This document shows positions 9,446-17,246 of a stretch of DNA of 64,000 bases, piece by piece. Position numbers and translations under genes: made by a program. The DNA lies in contig NZ_CP018061.1 of assembly GCF_002813755.1 (NCBI RefSeq), positions 2,222,001 through 2,286,000 on the forward strand, written 5' to 3'. Source of the stretch: Enterococcus mundtii (lineage in GTDB: Bacteria > Bacillota > Bacilli > Lactobacillales > Enterococcaceae). Each line of letters begins with the position of its first letter. Position 1 is the stretch's first letter. The notes under the pieces are model-generated. The model was given only the letters and a program-made list of their open reading frames with translations. It searched no databases and was not told where the DNA came from.

Positions 9446-10000
9446 ATGATGAAAAAAATCCTATTAGGTGTATCTGGCAGTATCTCTGCTTATAAAAGCG
9501 CAGATATCACAAATCAACTGGTCAAACTCGGTTATCAAGTCGACGTCATCATGACACAAAGTAGCACCAAATTTATTACACCTTTAACATTGCAATCCCT
9601 CTCAAAGCGTGCTGTCCACACGGATGTCATGCAAGAAAATGATCCTTCAGTCATCAACCATATCGAGCTAGCTAAGCAAGCTGATTTATTTCTGATCGCA
9701 CCGGCTACCGCGAATATTATCGGAAAACTCGCAAATGGTCTAGCGGATGATCTATTGTCCACTGTCGCCATGGCACTATTACCAGAAACACCAAAATTGA
9801 TTGCACCGGCGATGAATACTAATATGTACCAACATCCGATCAATCAAAGGAATCTAACGACGTTAAAAGAAATCGGTTATCAAGAGATTGAACCTAGAGA
9901 ATCCCTCTTAGCTTGTGGCGATTACGGAAAAGGTGCTTTAGCGGATAACCAAATCATTATCGACCAAGTCACACTTCTGCTGAATCAGAGGTCGGTCTAG
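9446..10000 (+). CDS. coaC: Phosphopantothenoylcysteine decarboxylase CoaC
   Basis: This FMN-dependent decarboxylase makes 4'-phosphopantetheine. It is 184 residues, the separate CoaC form. Motifs are GVSGSISAYKSADITNQL (flavin fold), the active-site region IAPATANIIGKLANGLADDL, the substrate-binding PAMNTNMYQHP and the cysteine flap ACGDYGKGAL. The start follows an AAGGAGG. It is between coaB and an ECF transporter S component, forming a small pantothenate/CoA module. Confidence 0.93.
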   Translation: MMKKILLGVSGSISAYKSADITNQLVKLGYQVDVIMTQSSTKFITPLTLQSLSKRAVHTDVMQENDPSVINHIELAKQADLFLIAPATANIIGKLANGLADDLLSTVAMALLPETPKLIAPAMNTNMYQHPINQRNLTTLKEIGYQEIEPRESLLACGDYGKGALADNQIIIDQVTLLLNQRSV

Positions 10001-10016
10001 TATCTAAGGAGTTATG

Positions 10017-10631
10017 ATGAAAAATACCAAGAACTTTACTTTAACTGCTATGTTTTTAGCAATCATGATTTTACTCGCTGTCACACCTCTCGGCTTTATC
10101 CCGATTGGTCCGATCAATGCGACAACGATGCATATCCCGGTCATCGTCGCTTCGATTGTTTTAGGTCCACGACTAGGTGCGTTTCTAGGTGGCACATTTG
10201 GTATGATCAGTCTGATTCGCAGTACGTTCATACCAACACCCTTGTCTTTTGTTTTCTCACCGTTTATTCCAGTGATCGGCACAGATCAAGGAAGTTGGAA
10301 AGCGTTGATCATTGCCTTGATACCAAGGATCTTGATTGGTGTTGTTCCTTATTTCGTTTATAAAGGCATACAGAAATTGACGAAAAACAAAGTGAATCCA
10401 CTTTCGTTGTTTCTTGCTGGGATTGCTGGTTCTCTTGTCAATACGATCTTAGTGATGAACTTGATCTATTTTCTATTCCAACAAGATTATGCACAGGTTC
10501 TTGGCACGAATATCAATGCAGTCTATTCCGCAGTTTTAGCAGTCATCTTTACTAGTGGCGTGCCAGAAGCAATCGTCGCTGGTTTAGTCACAGCTGCGGT
10601 ATCTACCGTTTTACTACGAATGATTCGTTAA
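10017..10631 (+). CDS. panT: ECF transporter S component, probably pantothenate (PanT)
   Basis: This hydrophobic protein of about 204 residues has five or six transmembrane segments. It shows the ECF S-component pattern near the N-terminus (MFLAIMILLAVTPLGFIPIG, then GPINATTMHIPVIVASIVLG), followed by a GAFLGGTFGM turn that resembles PanT proteins. It would bind vitamin at the membrane and associate with the shared EcfA/A'/T module, which is not in this window. Clustering with coaB-coaC supports pantothenate, but the substrate is inferred. Of two tandem ATGs the one at 10017 is better spaced from AAGGAG. A strong terminator follows. Confidence 0.85.
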   Translation: MKNTKNFTLTAMFLAIMILLAVTPLGFIPIGPINATTMHIPVIVASIVLGPRLGAFLGGTFGMISLIRSTFIPTPLSFVFSPFIPVIGTDQGSWKALIIALIPRILIGVVPYFVYKGIQKLTKNKVNPLSLFLAGIAGSLVNTILVMNLIYFLFQQDYAQVLGTNINAVYSAVLAVIFTSGVPEAIVAGLVTAAVSTVLLRMIR

Positions 10632-10642
10632 TGATCGGATTG

Positions 10643-10692
10643 AAAAACCAAAAAAGAGTGATGCGGTATGCTAGCTCTTTTTTGGTTTTTTT
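10643..10692 (+). terminator. Terminator after the coaBC-panT operon
   Basis: A 16-base inverted repeat (AAAAACCAAAAAAGAG with its complement) around a 16-base loop ends in a T-run. Confidence 0.85.
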
Positions 10693-10774
10693 GTTGATAA
10701 GTGTTTAGTCCTGAATTTTTTATCTTTTGGTGTTACCATGATTGATACAGATATGTAGCGAAAGGATGAAGAAA

Positions 10775-11425
10775 ATGAATATTTTTGTAGTAGGAGCAAA
10801 CGGACAAATCGGGCGTCATTTGATCCAAAAACTCGGAACAACCGAACATCAAGTTTACGCGGGTGTACGAGATGTTGCCAACCAAGCGATTTATGATGAA
10901 GAAAATATCGCCTATGTTCCCTTTGATTTAACTTGGTCTTCAGAAAAAATGGCGGAAGCCTTTCAAGAGAGTGAACTTGTCATCTTTGCTGCTGGTTCTC
11001 AAGGAAAAAATCTTTTACAAGTTGATTTAGACGGCGCAATCAAAACAATGATTGCAGCAGAGCAAGCAAATATCTCTCGTTATTTGATGATCAGTGCGGC
11101 TTTTGCGGATAACCGTGAAAAATGGCCTGAGTCAATGACTGATTATTATATTACCAAATATTATGCAGACGAATGGTTGAAAAATCAGACATCATTAGAT
11201 TATGTCATATTACAACCTGTAGCTTTGACGAACGACGATGAGGTCACTTCGATCCAATTGACCAAACCAGACGAAAAACCAGCTCAATCGATTACCAGAA
11301 AAACGGTAGCAGAAGTTTTAGCAGCGTTAGTGGATCAACCAAACATCTCAAAAACAACTGTTGTTCTATCTGAAGGATCAGCTACAGTATCGGACGCCAT
11401 CAAACAACTTGTTGAGGAGGCTTGA
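10775..11425 (+). CDS. NAD(P)-binding SDR-like (NmrA/YwnB type) protein
   Basis: This atypical short-chain dehydrogenase-like protein has 216 residues. The N-terminal Rossmann motif is VGANGQIGRHLIQKL, and further matches are VIFAAGSQG and the catalytic-like YYITKYYADEWLKNQ segment. The frame opens upstream at a TTG, but AAAGGA at 10761 sits 8 bases before the ATG at 10775, which I use. Such proteins bind NAD(P) and often act as reductases or redox sensors; no substrate can be named. The stop overlaps the ribosome-site region of the next gene, so it is co-transcribed with the quinone reductase. Confidence 0.8.
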   Translation: MNIFVVGANGQIGRHLIQKLGTTEHQVYAGVRDVANQAIYDEENIAYVPFDLTWSSEKMAEAFQESELVIFAAGSQGKNLLQVDLDGAIKTMIAAEQANISRYLMISAAFADNREKWPESMTDYYITKYYADEWLKNQTSLDYVILQPVALTNDDEVTSIQLTKPDEKPAQSITRKTVAEVLAALVDQPNISKTTVVLSEGSATVSDAIKQLVEEA

Positions 11426-11427
11426 TC

Positions 11428-12414
11428 ATGCGTGGAATCTCTATGAAACATCCCGGTTCAGCAGACGTTTTGACTGAAGTGGATGTCCCTAGACCTATTC
11501 CAAAAGCTGGGGAGTTATTGTTAAAAGTCCACACCGCTGCGGTCAATCGTACGGATATCATGCGTCGCGAAAATACTGCACTTCAAGCGCCTTACCCTAT
11601 CTTAGGTGTAGAGGTTGCTGGTGAAGTCATTGAAAATGCAAGTGACCGTTCTGAGTTTTCAACTGGAACGAGAGTCTATGGTTTAGTGAATTTAGGTGGC
11701 TACGCAGAATATGCCGTAATCCCAGCAGATCGAGCAATCCTCTTGCCCGATTCCCTTGACTACGTTTCAGCCGCTGGTATCGCTGAAGTTTTCTTAACTG
11801 CCTATCAAACCTTGTATTGGTTAGGAAAACTCCAAAAAAATGAGACTGTCTTGATCCATGCTGGTGCAAGTGGTGTTGGTACTGCAGCGATCCAATTAGC
11901 CAAACAGTATTCGCAAGCACGCGTCATCGTTACCGCAGGTTCAGCTGAAAAGTTAGCCTTTTGCCAAGAATTAGGCGCAGATGAAATAATCAACTATAAA
12001 ACGCAAGATTTCGCAGAGGAAGTAAAAAAGATGACTGAGGGGAATGGCGTTGATGTCATCTTAGATTTCGTCGGTGCCTCTTATTGGGAGAAAAATCTGT
12101 CATCGATTGCTGTAGATGGTCGCTGGGTCTTGATCGGCACACTAGGAGGCACAACAGTTGAGTCTCTTGACCTAAGATTTTTGTTACAAAAAAGAATCCA
12201 ATTGATCGGTACGCTATTGACACCAAGAAGTGACGAGTACAAAGCAAAACTGACCCAAGAGTTTATGAAAAACATCGATCCTTATTTTGAAACCGGTGCG
12301 ATCCGTCCAATCATCGATCGAACCTTTCCATTATCAGAAGCAAAAGAAGCCCATGAATATATGGAAGCCAACAAAAACGTTGGAAAAATCATTTTGACGG
12401 TCAGCGAATCTTAA
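11428..12414 (+). CDS. Quinone oxidoreductase-like MDR family protein
   Basis: This zinc-free medium-chain reductase has 328 residues. The GroES-like N-terminal domain shows AAVNRTDIMRRE and LGVEVAGEV. The nucleotide-binding region is LIHAGASGVGTAAIQLAKQY, and the C-terminal PLSEAKEAHEYMEANKNVGK is the standard family ending. GAGGAGG at 11414 is 7 bases before the ATG at 11428; a TTG at 11422 is less likely. The original terminator beyond the gene has been split from its T-run by an insertion sequence. Confidence 0.87.
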   Translation: MRGISMKHPGSADVLTEVDVPRPIPKAGELLLKVHTAAVNRTDIMRRENTALQAPYPILGVEVAGEVIENASDRSEFSTGTRVYGLVNLGGYAEYAVIPADRAILLPDSLDYVSAAGIAEVFLTAYQTLYWLGKLQKNETVLIHAGASGVGTAAIQLAKQYSQARVIVTAGSAEKLAFCQELGADEIINYKTQDFAEEVKKMTEGNGVDVILDFVGASYWEKNLSSIAVDGRWVLIGTLGGTTVESLDLRFLLQKRIQLIGTLLTPRSDEYKAKLTQEFMKNIDPYFETGAIRPIIDRTFPLSEAKEAHEYMEANKNVGKIILTVSES

Positions 12415-12416
12415 AA

Positions 12417-12448
12417 AGAGAACCTAGGGCATGCGCCTTAGGTTCTCT
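12417..12448. repeat. Left copy of 32-bp target duplication (terminator stem)
   Basis: This 32-bp sequence, a hairpin with 14-bp arms (GGGC/GCCT side has one G-T pair), is identical to 13987-14018 and directly abuts the insertion sequence. The gene-side A-tract (12413-12417) becomes a T-run for transcripts leaving the element on the minus strand, so this copy should terminate the transposase transcript. Confidence 0.9.
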
Positions 12449-13986
12449 CAGATTGTAGACAAACCTTATGTAAAAATGAGGTTTGTCTTTTTTATATGTA
12501 TGTTTTCAATAATTAAAGAGAAATAGCTTTGTTTTTCTAAAGAAAAACACTCCTTTCTTGCTCTGCCTTTTTTGATTTTTACTAATTTTTTCATATTTAG
12601 GCAGGCAAAAGTAAGCCCAATTTTCATGTGCATTTTTTCAATTCCTATTTGATTCGTATAACGTAATCCGTGAAATTCTTTTGCTGTACCAAAAATTCGT
12701 TCAATTGTTTCTTTTCTTTTTCTGTATAGGTCTTTAAAATTTCTTTGGTGACGTATTTCCTCACATCGTTCGATTGCTTTCGCCCAAATATGTCTGGTGA
12801 TTACTTTTGTATGATTTTTTGAATTTGTACAAGTAGATAGAACAGGACAATTTTTACATTCTTCTGGATTACTTTTGTATTCTAAATATCCTTTTCGATT
12901 CGTTGTCGAATAAGTGAGGATCTTATCATTAGGACAGATATAACAATCATAATATTCATCGTAGGCATAGTCGTTCTTCTTGAAATAACCCGCTTTCGTC
13001 ATGGGTCGCTTATAAGGGAAAACAGGCGTCAGCTTCTCTTCGAGAAGTAATTGAGCGATTGCTGGCGTTTTATACCCAGCATCCATAATCAATTTATCTA
13101 GAGTAAAAGCTCCTTTGAGCTTTCTAAATAAAGTAATAAACGTACGACTATCATGTAAGTTTCCTGGGTGGGTCGTATAGCCTAGTATCCAGCCGTTTTT
13201 ATCACATGCTACTTGTGCGCTATAAGCAAAAACTTCTTTATGCTCACCTTTATGAAACCAACCACTTTCGGGATCAGTCGTACTTGTTTTTTTCATAGCT
13301 ATTTTAGTTTCTGCGTTTGTTTCTTTTAAGGGCTTTTTTAGGCGTTTTTCTCGATCTTTTTCAATTTCTTTTGTCAATTTTTCCGTATAAAAGAAGGCTT
13401 GATCCATCACTTCGACGGATTCTTTCTTGTTTCGATTCGCATGTGCTTTAATATGCGTCCCATCAATAAAAACTTCAGAGGTATCAACGATTCCTTCCAT
13501 CATACATTGTGCTAAAATCTCATAAAAGATTTGTTCAAATGTAGTGGTTCCTTTGAACCGTCTCGTATAGTTTTTACCAAATGTAGAAAAATGAGGAACT
13601 GCATCTTCTAACCCTAACCCCAAAAACCATCGATAAGCGTTGTTCACTTCAATTTCTTTGATGGTTTGTCTCATGCTTTTAATACCAAAAAAATATTGAA
13701 TCATCGGTAATTTAATTAGAAGAACGGGATCTAAGCTTGGCCGTCCTTGGGTTTCATCATATTTATCTTTTACCAAATCGTAAATAAAAGAAAAATCAAT
13801 AAACTGATCCATTTGTCGTAATAAATGGTCTTGGGGAACTAAGTCTTCAAGAGCAAAAAAGCCCATCTGTGCACGCTTACTCATATCTTGTTTTGAGAGC
13901 ATCGGGTTACACCTCCAATTCATAGTTTTATTTTAACGTATAAAAAAAGACAAAGCACTATAAATAAGTACTTTGTCTACAATCTG
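12449..13986 (-). mobile_element. IS1182-family insertion sequence, 1538 bp
   Basis: The element is bounded by a perfect 15-bp terminal inverted repeat, CAGATTGTAGACAAA, and carries one transposase gene on the minus strand. Outside each end lies a direct 32-bp repeat made of a complete terminator hairpin, so the hairpin was either the target or the duplicated site. No internal damage is seen, so it may be active. Assignment to IS1182 rests on the transposase. Confidence 0.9.
12466..13902 (-). CDS. IS1182-family transposase
   Basis: This DDE transposase has 478 residues and fits the IS1182/IS5-like group. The N-terminal domain reads VPQDHLLRQMDQFIDF and GRPSLDPVLLIKLPMIQYFF. The catalytic core includes FIDGTHIKAHANRNK (first Asp), LIMDAGYKTPAI (second Asp) and a C-terminal RCEEIRHQR...RKETIERIFGTAKE (Glu). 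A four-cysteine patch (YDCYICPNDK and ECKNCPVLSTC) lies between them. GGAGGTG is 7 bases before the ATG at 13902, so the longer frame from 13923 is not used. The frame is intact, and the stop lies 17 bp inside the left end. Confidence 0.92.
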   Translation of the reverse strand: MLSKQDMSKRAQMGFFALEDLVPQDHLLRQMDQFIDFSFIYDLVKDKYDETQGRPSLDPVLLIKLPMIQYFFGIKSMRQTIKEIEVNNAYRWFLGLGLEDAVPHFSTFGKNYTRRFKGTTTFEQIFYEILAQCMMEGIVDTSEVFIDGTHIKAHANRNKKESVEVMDQAFFYTEKLTKEIEKDREKRLKKPLKETNAETKIAMKKTSTTDPESGWFHKGEHKEVFAYSAQVACDKNGWILGYTTHPGNLHDSRTFITLFRKLKGAFTLDKLIMDAGYKTPAIAQLLLEEKLTPVFPYKRPMTKAGYFKKNDYAYDEYYDCYICPNDKILTYSTTNRKGYLEYKSNPEECKNCPVLSTCTNSKNHTKVITRHIWAKAIERCEEIRHQRNFKDLYRKRKETIERIFGTAKEFHGLRYTNQIGIEKMHMKIGLTFACLNMKKLVKIKKGRARKECFSLEKQSYFSLIIENIHIKKTNLIFT

Positions 13987-14018
13987 AGAGAACCTAGGGC
14001 ATGCGCCTTAGGTTCTCT
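13987..14018. repeat. Right copy of 32-bp target duplication (terminator stem)
   Basis: This is the identical partner of 12417-12448. It is followed on the plus strand by TTTTT (14018-14022), so it terminates plus-strand transcripts leaving the element. It has no T-run for the flavoprotein gene that reads towards it on the minus strand. Confidence 0.9.
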
Positions 14019-14034
14019 TTTTATATCATTTCTA

Positions 14035-15546
14035 TTATTGTGCAGAGACAAATTTTGCTGCTTGTTGTCCTGCTTGACGTCCGAAAATAATGATTTCCGC
14101 TACAGAGTTTCCGCCGATGCGGTTTTCACCATGTAAGCCACCAGTGACTTCACCTGCTGCGTAAAGGCCAGTGATCGGTTGTCCGTCTTTATCCACAACT
14201 TCTGTGTTTGTATTGATTTTGATTCCACCCATCGTATAGTGGATACCAGGTGCGATTTTGATCGCATAGTAGTTTGGTTTAGACAGATCATGTTCCATGG
14301 CTGTCGTACGACCAAATGCTGTATCGTCTTGATTGGCAACTTCTTCGTTCCAAGTCGTAACAGTTTGTGCTAATGTTTCTGCTGGTAAGTTGATTTTCTC
14401 TGCCAATTCTTCAATTGTCTCACCTTCAGTCACATAACCTTTTTCATCATAAAACTCAATGGCTGTTGCGCGATCGCGTACCCCTTGGTCAAATATCAAA
14501 TAAGCAGATTTTTCTGGCAATGCAGTGATTGCAGCTGATACTTTGTCTCGTGTATTCATTTCGTTGACGAAACGCTCGCCATCTTGATCGACTAAGATCG
14601 CTCCTTCACCACGTACCACTTCCCCGATCAAGAATCCTTCGTCTTGTTGAACCGTTGGATGGATCTGGATCTTATCCATATCGACCGTTTGACCGCCTAA
14701 TTTTTCAATCATCTTGATCCCATCGCCTGTTGATCCCACTTGATTCGTCGTTACATATCCTTCCAGATCTGGACGGTAAGTTTGGATGTATTCCTCACTC
14801 GCACCGAATCCACCAGTTGTAACAACTACAGCCTTACCAGTGATTTCTTTTGGTTCTTCCCCTTGCACTTGAACTGTTACTTGGTTGACTGTATCTCCCG
14901 TTTTTTGGATATCTGTCACTTCAGTATTTACAAAAATCGGGATTTGGCGTTCGTGGACATTTCGTAATAACCCATCGACTAAATAACCACCAATCGCAGA
15001 ACCATCAGAAGGGCGATGTGTTCGTCTTTCGCTCATTCCACCAGTGATCGTCAAGTTATCTAATTTAATGCCATTTTCATCTAACCACTCGATTGCAGCA
15101 GCCGAATGATCGACAAAATAGCGTAACATTTCTTTATCATTTGTGCCATTCGCACCTGCTAATGTTTCTTCATAAAAGGCGTCGTTCGAATCAGTGATAC
15201 CTTCTTCTTCTTGGAATTTTGTTTCAGATGCGTTCATTCCACTTGAAGATTTTAATGTATTTCCACCAGCAACTGGCATTTTTTCAAAAATGACTGGATT
15301 CAAGCCTGCATCTTTTGCTTCGATTGCAGCTGCCATACCAGCTCCTCCTCCACCGACGATGATCAAATCATATTCTTCTTTCATATCAGCTGGATTTGTG
15401 TAAGTTTGAGCAGACGCTCCGGATGATACTTCTGTTGATTCTTTTGTGGAAGAGCTACTGGATGCAGATTCTTTTTCATCAGGCGTACAGGCACCTAAGG
15501 CAAAAATTGCTGTAACTGTCAGTAACCCTTTAATTGTTTTCTTCAT
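14035..15546 (-). CDS. Exported lipoprotein flavin reductase, FrdA/flavocytochrome c family
   Basis: The protein has 503 residues and starts with a lipoprotein signal (MKKTIKGLLTVTAIFALGAC, lipobox LGAC) and a Ser/Glu-rich linker, so it sits on the outer face of the membrane. The FAD-binding motif is YDLIIVGGGGAGMAAAIEA near residue 57; GGNTLKSSSGMNA, HRPSDGSAIGGYL and the C-terminal GGLHGENRIGGNSVAE fit fumarate/urocanate-type reductases. No FMN-binding domain is present, unlike Listeria-type FrdA, so FMN would have to come from another protein. AGGAGG precedes the ATG at 15546. The substrate is unknown; extracellular electron transfer is a possible context. Confidence 0.82.
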   Translation of the reverse strand: MKKTIKGLLTVTAIFALGACTPDEKESASSSSSTKESTEVSSGASAQTYTNPADMKEEYDLIIVGGGGAGMAAAIEAKDAGLNPVIFEKMPVAGGNTLKSSSGMNASETKFQEEEGITDSNDAFYEETLAGANGTNDKEMLRYFVDHSAAAIEWLDENGIKLDNLTITGGMSERRTHRPSDGSAIGGYLVDGLLRNVHERQIPIFVNTEVTDIQKTGDTVNQVTVQVQGEEPKEITGKAVVVTTGGFGASEEYIQTYRPDLEGYVTTNQVGSTGDGIKMIEKLGGQTVDMDKIQIHPTVQQDEGFLIGEVVRGEGAILVDQDGERFVNEMNTRDKVSAAITALPEKSAYLIFDQGVRDRATAIEFYDEKGYVTEGETIEELAEKINLPAETLAQTVTTWNEEVANQDDTAFGRTTAMEHDLSKPNYYAIKIAPGIHYTMGGIKINTNTEVVDKDGQPITGLYAAGEVTGGLHGENRIGGNSVAEIIIFGRQAGQQAAKFVSAQ

Positions 15547-15771
15547 AGTTGTCCTCCTAAAATTTAACACTTACCCCATCATAAGTGATAGCATTCACAA
15601 ATTCAACCAACAATTTATATTTTCCGTACTACTGTTATCTTTCTCTTTTATAAATAACCATTAATATTCCAAAATTTTCAAGTTTTCGTTAGTAACTATC
15701 GAAAAACAGTCGAGTTTCTTGAATAAATAGTCAGGCAAAAAAAATTTGTTTTTTTGATCCAAACAGAAGAT

Positions 15772-15800
15772 TTGGGCTTTTTTCATTAGACAAGTATAAT
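15772..15800 (+). promoter_or_regulatory. Sigma-A type promoter for the membrane protein
   Basis: TTGGGC (15772-15777) and TATAAT (15795-15800) are separated by 17 bases, about 27 bp upstream of the start codon of the next gene. Confidence 0.55.
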
Positions 15801-15827
15801 CGATATGAAACACGAAGGAGTTCATTT

Positions 15828-16670
15828 ATGAAATTTATTAAACATTTTTTTTCAAAAGGGAGTAAGTCCGCCGGGAAGGTCACTCATGCGATTTACATCA
15901 TTTTACGTATCATTGTGGTGGTCATGCTCGTCGACCAATTGATCGACCGGAACATGGGGAATATCATGCTCTTATTATTAACTTTATTATTGTTTGAAAT
16001 CCCCTATTTACTAGAAAAATTACTAAAGATCCAAATCCCTAACACACTGGAAATCATCATCTTATCCTTTATTTTCAGTGCCACTGTCTTGGGTGAATTA
16101 AGTGACTTTTATGGCTACTTTTCATTATGGGACACAGCGTTACACGCACTAAGCGGCTTCCTAGCAGGTGGTGTTGGCTTTTCTCTTGTCTACCTCTTGA
16201 ACAAAAACACGAAAACAATGAATCTGACGCCATTACTAGTTGCACTAGTGTCATTTTGTTTTTCCATGACTGTCGGTGTGTTTTGGGAATTTATTGAATT
16301 CTCTGCAGATCAAGTCTTACAGATGGATATGCAAAAAGACAATTATGTTGATCAGATCAACAGTGTCAAATTAAGCGAGGATGGCAACACCGTATATAAG
16401 ATCAAAGATATCCAACAAACAACTGTCACATATAAAGATGAGCATGGCAAAACCAAAGAGTATGTCATGGCAGATGGGTACTTGGACATCGGGATCTTAG
16501 ATACGATGAAAGATTTATTCGTCAATTTTATCGGAGCCCTTGTCTTCAGCGTTTTTGGTTATCTTTATACACGAAACGATTATCGGAAATTTACGTTCAT
16601 CCGGAACTTCATTCCTAGAAAAAAAGGTGTGACCACACGGATGGATACTGCTGGAAACAAAAAAGAGTAG
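15828..16670 (+). CDS. DUF2238/YjdF-like integral membrane protein
   Basis: The protein has 280 residues with five or six transmembrane helices. Conserved-looking stretches are DTALHALSGFLAGGVGFSLV and VGVFWEFIEFSADQ, with His and Glu placed within helices as in the DUF2238/YjdF group. A hydrophilic loop of about 60 residues (residues 165-225) precedes the last helix (LFVNFIGALVFSVFGYLY). The tail is basic. The start follows AAGGAG. No function is established for the family, and its divergent placement from the exported flavoprotein may be coincidental. Confidence 0.65.
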   Translation: MKFIKHFFSKGSKSAGKVTHAIYIILRIIVVVMLVDQLIDRNMGNIMLLLLTLLLFEIPYLLEKLLKIQIPNTLEIIILSFIFSATVLGELSDFYGYFSLWDTALHALSGFLAGGVGFSLVYLLNKNTKTMNLTPLLVALVSFCFSMTVGVFWEFIEFSADQVLQMDMQKDNYVDQINSVKLSEDGNTVYKIKDIQQTTVTYKDEHGKTKEYVMADGYLDIGILDTMKDLFVNFIGALVFSVFGYLYTRNDYRKFTFIRNFIPRKKGVTTRMDTAGNKKE

Positions 16671-16726
16671 CTGGAGAAAAAGTAAAATTGGTTTTTGTTT
16701 TTGATCTCAAGCCCAAATAAGCGGCT

Positions 16727-16835
16727 GGACCATAAAGTGATAATATCCAGAAATAAGGTGAAATCCGCAGAAATTCTAAGAGTAATTTTTGTGGATTCCA
16801 CCTTATTTTTCAAGACCAAACACTTCTGACCCACC
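16727..16835. repeat. Intergenic palindromic element, copy A
   Basis: The arms 16749-16775 and 16784-16810 pair over about 27 bases with a few mismatches. The right border (ACACTTCTGACCCACC) resembles the borders of copies B, C and D. It lies between two converging genes. Confidence 0.65.
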
Positions 16836-17246
16836 CTTTTTTATTGTGTAGGATAAATAGCCATGATCTTTTGAAGATCTGTTTTTTCTGTCTGTTGTAA
16901 ACCAATCACAAAAACAATGATTGACACATTTATCTAATGAATGGCCTAAATCATTCGAACGATTAGGATAAATTGCTAAACTTGGCAGAAATACCTGCTT
17001 GGAATCCTACTAAGATATTTTACGCTCGAAATGGACAAGTAATGAACGTGAGGTTCTTTTCCATGCAAAATTTTTTTAGTATTTCAGCAAAACGCCTTGC
17101 ACTTTTTTTGAAAAAACATTAGATAAGCATTTTTTTAATTCGCTTGATACATTGTTAAGTAGACATTGTTTATTTAGCTCTCCTGCCGATTAAAAATGGC
17201 CAGACTCTCCTTCTATCCATTTTTTTCCTACTACGCAAATTACTTG
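16836..17246. other. Intergenic gap downstream of giant gene
   Basis: No gene is seen here. A weak hairpin, AAAAATGG/CCATTTTT, at 17192-17224 could end transcription of the giant gene. A short GATCTT/AAGATC stem followed by T's near 16865-16885 could serve the plus-strand membrane-protein gene. Confidence 0.4.
17192..17224 (-). terminator. Possible terminator of the giant toxin gene
   Basis: On the minus strand AAAAATGG pairs with CCATTTTT across a 17-base loop, about 25 bp beyond the stop codon. The T-run is part of the stem, so strength is uncertain. Confidence 0.4.

Noticed and set aside
14100..14339. Frame within the flavoprotein gene
   Set aside because: It is an out-of-frame shadow of the reductase with no independent start signal.
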